Shown piece by piece: positions 8,761 to 15,261 of a stretch of 64,000 nt of DNA. A program made the position numbers and the translations under genes. Source of the DNA: Bacteroidota bacterium (lineage in GTDB: Bacteria; Bacteroidota; Bacteroidia; Chitinophagales; BACL12); assembly GCA_016718035.1 (NCBI GenBank), contig JADKEK010000002.1, positions 1-64,000 of the forward strand, written 5' to 3'. The notes beneath the pieces are model-generated. The model did no database searches. It saw only the letters and a list, made by a program, of their open reading frames with translations, and had not been told where the DNA came from. Within the stretch, counting starts at the first letter, position 1, and every line of letters begins with the position of its first letter.

Positions 8761-8811
8761 GAGGGGTCAGTTTAGATTGCAGAAGTGGGGTCTGTTTGGT
8801 TGGAATATCCA
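8761..8811. repeat. IS21 right end: two terminal repeats
   Basis: GAGGGGTCAGTTTAG and GTGGGGTCTGTTTGG are inverted copies of the left-end repeats. They are separated by ATTGCAGAA, and the element closes with TGGAATATCCA. Confidence 0.8.
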
Positions 8812-8869
8812 CTCCGATGCATTTAGTGCAAAAACACATTAATTGAACATGCATATTGCAAAGTTATAG

Positions 8870-8901
8870 TTGTTCCTAACAATAAAAATTGTATATATTT
8901 G
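8870..8901 (+). promoter_or_regulatory. Bacteroidota-type promoter for the HEPN gene
   Basis: TTG at 8870-8872 is followed after 21 bases by TATATTTG (8894-8901), a match to the -7 box TAnnTTTG. The GTG start of the HEPN gene lies 17 bases further on. This supports transcription independent of the neighbouring IS. Confidence 0.55.
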
Positions 8902-8918
8902 AAATATAATATAAACAT

Positions 8919-10199
8919 GTGAAACTTGCAGCAAAGGAAACTAATAAGCTTAGTAAATTAATGAATGCATTTGCTAATTCCAATAATGAAATGGGCAATG
9001 TTATTATTGACTATGAGCGGAGTGAATACTACAACCTTAGAGATTCCCTTTACGAATTGCCAGAAATCAAAAAAGTATATGATGAAGATATTTTAATGAA
9101 TCAAATTGTTCATTATATCAATCGAACTTATAAAAAATATCCAATACATATCTTACCGGAACATATTGATGAAATTTTAAGTAAGGCAATAGAAATTTTA
9201 CAAAGGGAGATTAACGACCATTTAATCATTCTGCCTATTAAAATATTAAAATTAAATGATGTTGTAAGTTTCGATATTTTCACTTTTATACCTTCGCATT
9301 TTTCTAAAAGACGTAAGCAAAATATTATAGCTAAATTAATTAAAAAGTCCCGTCCCGATCTCGCCGAGACCTTTGAGCACACAGAAATATCACGGTCGAA
9401 ATTGTTTTTTCGATACAATTTACTATGCATTAAGATTAAAGAACATACAAATTATACCCACTTCAATTCTACAAATATAGTAAAGACTGTTTTATATTCG
9501 CTGCGCTGTTATTATTATTCAATGGTCTGGAAAATTAATTCACCAGAGTTGAATTTTAATTCAATTCAAATTGAGAAGATGCCAAAGCCTTCTCACATTG
9601 CAATTTACTCGAAGGACATTTGGAGGCAAATTCATAAACCAATATTTTTCGATGGGGATTGCAATTTTGATGCTACATGGTTAACCGATATAAAACACCA
9701 AAAAAAATTTACTAAATTTGTTAATGTAATTTATTTTAAAAAGGATTCAAATGACCTGCAAAATAGATTCTTAAATGCTTTGTGGTTGTTTAACGACGCG
9801 ATTAATCAGTCTAAATCAATTTCTACTTTACTATTTATGACTGTTGCTGAGAGCTTACTAGTACGTGAAAGGAATGAAAAACGATTAAGGATAGCAGCGG
9901 TTTTGCCTATGTTAGTAAAAATTGAAAATGTAAGTAGCAGGAAACTTGCAGAAGTATTGGATTCAACCTACCACGCCAGAAATAATTTCATTCATTCTGG
10001 AGAATATATTATATACACTTATAAAGAAATAAAAGAAAAGCTTGATACATTACAATTAACCAGAGCAGCTCTAGCTACCTTAATTTTTCAATTACCGAAG
10101 TATATAGTGGCTCTATCGTCTCAAAAGGCAGGGAGTCCATCTGTAAATGACTGGGATAATTATGTTAATAATTTGTTTAAGAAAAAAGTAATGGGTTAG
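8919..10199 (+). CDS. HEPN (Apea-like) domain protein, putative RNase
   Basis: This 426-residue protein starts with GTG at 8919; an overlapping ATG at 8917 runs straight into TGA. The N-terminal 270 residues are unrecognised. The C-terminal part (about 280-400) is alpha-helical and carries YHARNNFIHSGE, in which R354-N355 and H359 form the RNx3H motif of HEPN nucleases. The preceding helix, LLFMTVAESLLVRERNEK, fits the Apea-like branch. HEPN proteins of this kind often act as RNases or structural partners in defence or toxin loci. No cognate antitoxin or nucleotidyltransferase is seen beside it. It sits directly beside the IS end. Confidence 0.75.
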   Translation: MKLAAKETNKLSKLMNAFANSNNEMGNVIIDYERSEYYNLRDSLYELPEIKKVYDEDILMNQIVHYINRTYKKYPIHILPEHIDEILSKAIEILQREINDHLIILPIKILKLNDVVSFDIFTFIPSHFSKRRKQNIIAKLIKKSRPDLAETFEHTEISRSKLFFRYNLLCIKIKEHTNYTHFNSTNIVKTVLYSLRCYYYSMVWKINSPELNFNSIQIEKMPKPSHIAIYSKDIWRQIHKPIFFDGDCNFDATWLTDIKHQKKFTKFVNVIYFKKDSNDLQNRFLNALWLFNDAINQSKSISTLLFMTVAESLLVRERNEKRLRIAAVLPMLVKIENVSSRKLAEVLDSTYHARNNFIHSGEYIIYTYKEIKEKLDTLQLTRAALATLIFQLPKYIVALSSQKAGSPSVNDWDNYVNNLFKKKVMG

Positions 10200-10240
10200 T
10201 GGTAGCGATGAAAATATGCATAATCCTTTTTTTTGTTAAT

Positions 10241-10461
10241 CAATATAAACTTTGAACAATTACAAGAGGAAGTCAGAACCGTAATTTTCGGGAATGTTGA
10301 TATGTTTTAGGGTGAGGGTAAATGATGCAGAATATTTGGAAAAGGAGTTTGAGCCGGAAATACCAAAAGAAGATATAATCAAGCTTCAAAAATCCGAGAT
10401 GTATTTAAAAATAATGATTGATGGTGTAAGTTCAACACCATTTAGTTCTGCAATAGCCTAA
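10241..10461 (+). pseudogene. C-terminal remnant of a TraD/DUF87-like conjugation ATPase
   Basis: One frame gives NFEQLQEEVRTVIFGNVDMF (10247-10306) and then a stop. The adjacent frame, from about 10305, gives FRVNDAEYLEKEF-like sequence (with an extra RV), then IYLK-type MYLKIMIDGVSSTPFS, and stops at 10461. The order EVRxxIFGNVG...FRVGxxDAExLEKEFxP...YLKLMIDGxxSxPFSA is characteristic of the C-terminus of type IV secretion DNA-transfer ATPases (TraD/AAA-like DUF87). Only about 70 codons survive and the rest is absent, so this is a fossil of a lost conjugative or integrative element. It is the only recognisable content of the 10200-10607 gap. Confidence 0.6.
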
Positions 10462-10554
10462 ATTTAATATTTACAATTTAAAAGAAATGAGACCTGTCAA
10501 GATTTTAAAGTCCTATTATTAAGGAATATAGGTAAACTTACCAGCTGACTTCAG

Positions 10555-10593
10555 AAGAAAAGTAAAAGGCTATCTATTTGTTTTAGATAGCCT
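10555..10593 (-). terminator. Terminator of the caspase module
   Basis: AGGCTATCTA (10567-10576) pairs with TAGATAGCCT (10584-10593) around a 7-base loop. On the minus strand it is followed by TTTACTTTT. It lies just after the stop of the 10608 gene. Confidence 0.7.
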
Positions 10594-10607
10594 GTGTTTG
10601 AACTTGT

Positions 10608-11054
10608 TTAGTATTCTTGCAATTGAAAATTCAGCATAACTATGCTCTGTTGAAGTGCAATAAAATAAATATTTGGCACTTCGCACTTACATGAGTAATC
10701 TACCTGGGATTGTACAATACATGCCCCATCGAGTAAAAAATCAATTGTTGCACCTCCTAATCCAAAGTAGTGAATCCTTTTAACTAGACCATCCATATCG
10801 GTTTCAATTAAATAATTAGAGCTATCAACATCCTGAAATATAATACTCGATTCGTAAAGAGAGATTTTAATGTTTTTTTGAGTTATAAAATATTTCAAAG
10901 AGTCGCCTGAACCAATTTTTAATATTAGAGCTATGGAGGAGCTATCCACTCTAAACTCAGGACAATTCGCCATAATTTGAGCAACAACATTTGTCGAAGT
11001 AACTGAGACTAGAAAAAAGAAAACTACTTTAAAAAAGGTTTTTAACTTTCGCAT
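10608..11054 (-). CDS. Small secreted hypothetical protein
   Basis: Starting at 11054 gives MRKLKTFFKVVFFFLVSVTS followed by TNVVAQ, a signal peptide cleaved after about residue 25. The mature part (about 120 residues) looks beta-rich with two Cys near the end (DYSCKCEVP) and no known domain. An upstream ATG at 11084 exists but would put ten extra residues before the signal peptide. It follows the DUF4384-like and caspase genes on the same strand and ends at a terminator, so it is probably the third gene of that module, although a hairpin (11057-11097) sits in front of it. Function unknown. Confidence 0.65.
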   Translation of the reverse strand: MRKLKTFFKVVFFFLVSVTSTNVVAQIMANCPEFRVDSSSIALILKIGSGDSLKYFITQKNIKISLYESSIIFQDVDSSNYLIETDMDGLVKRIHYFGLGGATIDFLLDGACIVQSQVDYSCKCEVPNIYFIALQQSIVMLNFQLQEY

Positions 11055-11056
11055 AT

Positions 11057-11097
11057 AGGATTGATTTATTTGTGAAATGAACATTCACAACAATCCT
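11057..11097. repeat. Nested inverted repeat upstream of the secreted small gene
   Basis: Outer arms AGGATTG/CAATCCT enclose inner arms TTGTGAA/TTCACAA with a 7-base loop and a one-sided bulge (ATTTAT). It lies 2 bases before the start codon of the 11054 gene (minus strand). It could be a terminator without a T-run, a 5'-UTR hairpin or an operator. No function is proven. Confidence 0.55.
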
Positions 11098-11134
11098 ATA
11101 ATGATTCTAATGATTTGTAAATACTCAACAAGTG

Positions 11135-11755
11135 CTACTTGACATGCTTGAAATTTATGTAATAATAAAAGAATTCGGTATTGTATAAATCAAAAGGTGA
11201 GTTTGCTATACCTTTCATTCCTTTTTGAACAGGTTCTAATTTAGATAAGATGTCTTTTTTGTATTTTAATCTACATGGACTTGCAATAGCGTAGTAAACC
11301 TCATTACCTTCAGTGTTATCCAAAATAAATGTTGCTATTATTGGTTTTTCAAACTTATTATAAAGCAAATCCTGGCTACTTGGTAAAATATATTCTATGC
11401 CGTTCACATCTATACCTACCAAGCAAAAATATACATTGGTAATTGTATTGATTTCAAACTCAATTGTATCTCCACTCTTACATATAATATCACTACCTCC
11501 TTCAATTTCCCCATTTACACGCATTTCCATTGTAACGGGAATATGGATATTTTGATCACACTCAATCATTTTAATATAAAATATATTATTACACATTTTT
11601 TGGAATTTTGACCCAAAATATCCGAAAGTTCCTGCGAAAAAGACAAATATCAATAGAATTAGAAAGGACAAAATAATTGAAACAATTTTTTGCCATTTTT
11701 TTAAACTAGAAAACCATCTTGCAAGTCGTCGGAAAAAATGAAGTTGAAAACTCAT
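11135..11755 (-). CDS. Membrane-anchored DUF4384-like protein in caspase module
   Basis: The start at 11755 (MSFQLHFFRRLARWF) is chosen because it follows the caspase stop (11763) by 7 bases; a longer ORF start at 11806 would overlap the caspase gene. One TM helix (VSIILSFLILLIFVFFAGTF, about residues 25-45) is followed by a periplasmic or surface beta-domain. That domain reads SGDTIEFEINTITNVYFCLV, then GIDVNGIEYILPSSQ, then a late EVYYAIASP, which is the pattern of DUF4384 (sgD x v x f x v ... Y x x x x x i D x x G x v x x L x P ... a I A S). DUF4384 domains commonly occur next to or fused with caspase-like peptidases. It is probably a partner, adaptor or substrate of the caspase lipoprotein. 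Confidence 0.65.
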   Translation of the reverse strand: MSFQLHFFRRLARWFSSLKKWQKIVSIILSFLILLIFVFFAGTFGYFGSKFQKMCNNIFYIKMIECDQNIHIPVTMEMRVNGEIEGGSDIICKSGDTIEFEINTITNVYFCLVGIDVNGIEYILPSSQDLLYNKFEKPIIATFILDNTEGNEVYYAIASPCRLKYKKDILSKLEPVQKGMKGIANSPFDLYNTEFFYYYINFKHVK

Positions 11756-11762
11756 AAATTCG

Positions 11763-13805
11763 TTATTTAGGTAATCTATTGGTAATTGGAAAAGCTTGTG
11801 TTTCACTGCCTTTGAATCCTATAAAATCAGGTATCTGGGGTCCATATAATTTATCCTTAGTGTGTGATTCAACCTTATCTCGAACATATTTATAAATTTC
11901 AAACAAATCAACAAAGTTATTTCCAATTAGGTTCGGTGCGCTACCATATAAGCCTTTAATAAGGAAGTAAGTATACAATCCATTTTGAATTTCACCCCCT
12001 TCTTCATAAGATATTTGGCGCCCCTTAGAAGATGAAAAAATGATTTTAGTTTCTGGCAAAGAGTTAATTTTCGATTTCAAAACATCGGGTTCGAGATTAG
12101 GAGCCGGGATATTTTCACCCTTTGAACCGGAAGAGGAAATCGCAATGGAACCACTTCTACATGCGTCTATAAACAATATTATGTGTTTTGCTTTAGCACT
12201 GCTAACAGCATCTAGAAGTTCTGTGTAACTATATGAAGAGCCAGAAACATAATCTTGTCGGTAATCATATGGAAGCAAATAGATTTTATTATAATCATCA
12301 GGGTCAGAAATCCCATGACCTGAAAAGAAAATGTAAATCAAATCATCTTCATTAGACTGCTGAAGTGTTTGATTTATTACTTTTTTTATGTCGACAATTT
12401 TTGCCTGGGAATTAATCAACTTTTTAATATCCCAACCACCTCCAGAATATATCTCGTTCTCTAATAGTGATGCAAAATCAATGGCATCATTATCAGCATA
12501 TTCTAGGTCATGTAATGATGTGCCTTGCGATGCTTTATCACCAGATAGACTTGGTTCTAAATTCTGATAATCTGCAACACCAATAATTATTGCAATTTTT
12601 TTACCTTGATAATAAGATATTTTTTCGACTGGAATTTTTGGAAGGCCCTTTTTACTATCGGTGTTATATATATAATTAGCAGTAAATGGGTCCAGGCGAT
12701 CAAGTAACAATTTGTGAGCATTCTTCATATAAATTTCAATAATAACTTTTCTATAAGCCGGGCCTTTGGTAGAAAGTTCTTCGGTAATAATATTTACCTT
12801 CGATGTTGAAAATGAATCAATTTTTAAAATTTCATATTTAGGGTGATATGCACGTAGAAATGCCAATTCTTGATTTCTAATTCTATCGCCATCTGATAAT
12901 CTATTTAAACGAAAATAGGATTTAGAGTTTATTGAATAGGCTAATTGGTTTTCAATGCTGCCGAATTCTCCGGTATACAAAAGATCACCGGAAACTGGAA
13001 TGCCATCAGCCATCCCAGTTAAAGTTATAGTCACATCATTATAGTTAATATTTTTTTCTGTTTCAACAAATGTCTCCAAAATGCTTTTAAACACATACAA
13101 AGCATTTTGAGTTGTTTCCGTAATATATTTACCTGGAGGGAAGGCAGCAATATTTACATTTACATTATTTTTATCTCCATATTCATAAGTTAATTTAATA
13201 TCACCCCCATTTCGTTCAATGTCGAAATTTGAAATTGTTGGAAATTTCCCCGTTTTTTGAACTTTTTTTTCAAAATTCTTTTCAACTTCCTTATAGTGCT
13301 CAATCTCATTTAAAGAGTCCGCAATTCTAGTTGCGTTAAGCCGTTCACTTGAGGAAATATAACTGTATGGTTCTGGTATTTGTGGCGGAAGGATTGCGAG
13401 AATATCATTGATTAATTTCTCGATTTCAGGTTGATTAATATTTTGTCTACTTAATTTTGATCTTTTTGTTGAGTCTAGTAGATTATATTCTTCTAATAAA
13501 TTATCAGCTAATTCTTTTGCCTTGGTTATTTTTCCCTCCTGTAAAAGTAATCTTGCTTTGACATAATTGTAAGCAATCTTGTGTTCAGTGATAATTTTTG
13601 CATTATTACCATTTTCAAAATCCTGGAAAGTTTTTGATGCATCTACGTAATCTCCCTCCTGGATTTCTTTGTTGCATTTATATATTTTATTAAAGTAATG
13701 ACTATAAGAATTGCAACTACCAAGAACAATTAATAAAAACACGAACATTAAAGTAAATAAAAGATGTCTTTTTTGTTTAAACTGAGTGTGACGGTAAAAA
13801 TTCAT
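11763..13805 (-). CDS. Caspase-like (C14) lipoprotein with OmpA-like middle domain
   Basis: Start at 13805 gives MNFYRHTQFKQKRHLLFTLM and a lipobox ending LIVLGSC, so it is a lipoprotein of 680 residues. Residues of roughly 30-130 look like a TPR-type helical segment (QEGDYVDASKTFQDFENG). The middle (about 200-380) resembles an OmpA-like domain (ITLTGMADGIPVSG ... QELAFLRAY). The C-terminal half is a caspase domain: KKIAIIIGVADYQNLEPSLS, the His in IFFSGHG (H497) and the Cys in IDACRSG (C549), so the catalytic dyad is intact. Cleavage after Lys or Arg is usual for bacterial caspase homologs of this kind, but the specificity cannot be read here. It leads the module with the DUF4384-like gene. 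Confidence 0.85.
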   Translation of the reverse strand: MNFYRHTQFKQKRHLLFTLMFVFLLIVLGSCNSYSHYFNKIYKCNKEIQEGDYVDASKTFQDFENGNNAKIITEHKIAYNYVKARLLLQEGKITKAKELADNLLEEYNLLDSTKRSKLSRQNINQPEIEKLINDILAILPPQIPEPYSYISSSERLNATRIADSLNEIEHYKEVEKNFEKKVQKTGKFPTISNFDIERNGGDIKLTYEYGDKNNVNVNIAAFPPGKYITETTQNALYVFKSILETFVETEKNINYNDVTITLTGMADGIPVSGDLLYTGEFGSIENQLAYSINSKSYFRLNRLSDGDRIRNQELAFLRAYHPKYEILKIDSFSTSKVNIITEELSTKGPAYRKVIIEIYMKNAHKLLLDRLDPFTANYIYNTDSKKGLPKIPVEKISYYQGKKIAIIIGVADYQNLEPSLSGDKASQGTSLHDLEYADNDAIDFASLLENEIYSGGGWDIKKLINSQAKIVDIKKVINQTLQQSNEDDLIYIFFSGHGISDPDDYNKIYLLPYDYRQDYVSGSSYSYTELLDAVSSAKAKHIILFIDACRSGSIAISSSGSKGENIPAPNLEPDVLKSKINSLPETKIIFSSSKGRQISYEEGGEIQNGLYTYFLIKGLYGSAPNLIGNNFVDLFEIYKYVRDKVESHTKDKLYGPQIPDFIGFKGSETQAFPITNRLPK

Positions 13806-13863
13806 AACGAGATAATAATTCTGATTATATGTTAAATTTACGAATAATTTTAAATGTATTAAG

Positions 13864-14160
13864 ATGGCACAACCTATCCCACTACCCACATCCCACTAGC
13901 TACATGACTTTCCAAACCTTAAACTCTCTGCATTAGAGTTCTATGCAGAGGTCGAATCTGCCCTAAACGCTAGGGTAATTCCACAAGCCAAGGCCTCCCG
14001 GATTAACCTTAACCAAACCGGCATATTTTCCTCAAAACGAGAGTACCTGCGGGTTGTAAATGGAAATCAGACCTTTAACATTTGCGCAGCTCCCTACGGA
14101 ACCAGCTTTTTCATTTCGTGGTTGTATAGAGAAAGAGTAGGGTTTTTGAAGTCACTATAA
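13864..14160 (+). pseudogene. Conserved hypothetical protein interrupted by in-frame TAG
   Basis: One continuous frame runs from ATG at 13864 (MAQPIPLPTSH) through a TAG at 13897-13899 and on for 86 codons to TAA at 14158. The downstream part is clearly protein-like: LSALEFYAEVESALNARVIP, then IFSSKREYLRVVNGNQTFNI followed by CAAPYGTSFFISWLYRE. The CAAPxGxxFFxSW signature is one I recall from a family of conserved hypothetical proteins. Homologs I remember have an aromatic residue where TAG stands and a longer C-terminus, so this copy seems both interrupted and truncated. It is divergent from the caspase gene. Substitution, sequencing error or real decay are all possible. Confidence 0.55.
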
Positions 14161-14277
14161 TATCGTATCCCCATCATAGCACCCTTCTTTATGAGAGCCT
14201 GTGAAATAAAAACATACAACCAAACAGAGACAAAGGAGTTATTATAAAAAGTTGTTCGTTCATCATTAGTTTATTGT

Positions 14278-14514
14278 TTATTCCATATCCCTATTCTTCT
14301 TATCAATTGATTTATCTCTCAATCGGCTAAGTTCATTTAGCCTGTATCTTGACTGCACTTTCTCAAATTCCAATTGCCCTTGTAGCAAACCTTTTATGTA
14401 AGAATTATCAGATTGTAAACCCTTCACGACACTAGAAAGTGTCAATGGTTCATGGTTTGCCAAAATGTAGCCGTTATTGAAGCCAGCAATATATTGTTTT
14501 TCATTGTGTTCCAT
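14278..14514 (-). CDS. Small hypothetical protein (78 aa) of accessory DNA
   Basis: The sequence MEHNEKQYIAGFNNGYILAN, then EPLTLSSVVKGLQSDNSYIK and GLLQGQLEFE, resembles a small family often found in Bacteroidota islands and toxin-antitoxin-like settings: YxxGFNxGYxLxxxxP near the N-terminus and YxxGLxxGxxxyE in the middle. The C-terminus is highly charged. It is cytoplasmic, has no TM segment and no enzymatic motif. It lies 33 bases downstream of the HTH gene on the same strand, so the two are probably cotranscribed. Confidence 0.65.
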   Translation of the reverse strand: MEHNEKQYIAGFNNGYILANHEPLTLSSVVKGLQSDNSYIKGLLQGQLEFEKVQSRYRLNELSRLRDKSIDKKNRDME

Positions 14515-14547
14515 CTAAAAAGGTTTTTTTGAATGTTTATCTAAATA

Positions 14548-14784
14548 CTAGTTTATTGAATGCGTGTCGTAAAGGATAATTTTCTTTTCAGGTTGTGAAA
14601 ACCGGATCTTGCCCTCATCCCTTAACTTCAGTAATGTGGTCTTACTAGTTATACGTAATTTTCGCATCGCCTCTTCACCAGAAATCCATTGATCTTCTTT
14701 TATACCTTCTTTGTCCTTTATCCTGCGAACCACTGTTTCCACCAAGGCATAAAAAGCTTCGTCCTCAAGGCAAATGACTTCCAT
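14548..14784 (-). CDS. Helix-turn-helix (excisionase/MerR-like) DNA-binding protein
   Basis: Start at 14784 gives MEVICLEDEAFYALVETVVR followed by a short linker and QWISGEEAMRKLRITSKTTL, then LKLRDEGKIRFSQPEKKII and YD. The WISGEEAxxxLxIxxxTLxxLRxEGKI pattern is the HTH_17 type common in Bacteroidota excisionase-like and antitoxin-like regulators. An upstream in-frame start at 14805 is less likely. It sits 93 bases from the tRNA-Leu gene at the edge of the accessory region, the typical place for a control gene of an integrated element, but no integrase is present. Confidence 0.75.
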   Translation of the reverse strand: MEVICLEDEAFYALVETVVRRIKDKEGIKEDQWISGEEAMRKLRITSKTTLLKLRDEGKIRFSQPEKKIILYDTHSIN

Positions 14785-14844
14785 AGAACAAATATAGCAA
14801 ATCATGAGATTGGTAAAAAGTTGTACCTATGTTGTACTTCTTAA

Positions 14845-14876
14845 AATAAAAAAAGGTTCAGAAACCTCTGAACCTT
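14845..14876 (-). terminator. Rho-independent terminator of tRNA-Leu
   Basis: On the minus strand AAGGTTCAG pairs with CTGAACCTT around a 6-base loop, followed by TTTTTATTTT. The stem begins 2 bases after the tRNA 3' end. Confidence 0.85.
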
Positions 14877-14877
14877 G

Positions 14878-14963
14878 TACCCGGGGCGGGACTTGAACCC
14901 GCACGAACATTGCTGCCCACAGGATTTTAAGTCCTGCGTGTCTACCAGTTCCACCACCCGGGC
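14878..14963 (-). tRNA. tRNA-Leu (anticodon UAA)
   Basis: This 86-base gene has acceptor stem GCCCGGG/CCCGGGT (a G-U closing pair), a D-arm with AACTGGTAGACAC, anticodon stem GCAGGA-CTTAAAA-TCCTGT giving UAA, a long class II variable arm (GGGCAGCAATGTTCGT) and T-arm GCGGGTTCAAGTCCCGC. CCA is not encoded. Its 3' end points toward the accessory region. Confidence 0.93.
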
Positions 14964-14967
14964 AACC

Positions 14968-14998
14968 GGAAAAATTAAGCACGGTTTGAGGACCGTGC
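14968..14998 (-). terminator. Hairpin terminator between the tRNA genes
   Basis: GCACGGT (14979-14985) pairs with ACCGTGC (14992-14998) around TTGAGG. On the minus strand it is followed by TTAATTTTT. T-runs flank both sides, so it may work in both directions. Confidence 0.6.
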
Positions 14999-15007
14999 CA
15001 TTTTTTG

Positions 15008-15080
<73 letters not shown>

Positions 15081-15239
15081 ATTTTTTACCCCATTATTTT
15101 ACCAACGGGAGTGCAAATATAATTGGTTTAATTGTTTCTGCACAAATGATATTGAAAATTTTTCTTTTTTCCCCGCAAACATTGGGCTGCAGCGCGCATT
15201 TCCACCAACTTTTTTCACTAAACTCAAATTTTTACCCCC

Positions 15240-15247
15240 TATCTTTG
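15240..15247 (+). promoter_or_regulatory. -7 box of ftcD
   Basis: TATCTTTG matches TAnnTTTG, 14 bases before the ATG at 15262. The transcript leader would be very short. Confidence 0.5.
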
Positions 15248-15261
15248 GACAAAATTTCATC

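Larger units (their letters stand above)
6155..8811 (+). mobile_element. Decayed IS21-family insertion sequence
   Basis: The outer ends are related inverted repeats. The left end begins TGGAAATTCCA and the right end reads TGGAATATCCA. Next to them are repeated blocks of the type CAAACTGACCCC: four on the left (6168-6252) and two in inverse orientation on the right (8761-8800). Multiple terminal repeats are typical of IS21. Inside are istA and istB on the plus strand, both broken by several frameshifts. No 4-8 bp target duplication is seen between TTAATGATAAT on the left and CTCCGATGC on the right. End positions are inferred from the inverted repeat and could be off by a few bases. Confidence 0.85.

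Noticed and set aside
13897..13899. TAG recoding (pyrrolysine or stop-codon reassignment)
   Set aside because: A single in-frame TAG in one gene of this window gives no support for recoding; mutation or read error is simpler.
13928..13954. CTCTGCAT...ATGCAGAG inverted repeat
   Set aside because: It lies inside the conserved reading frame of the interrupted gene and has no T-run, so it is probably a coincidence of codons.
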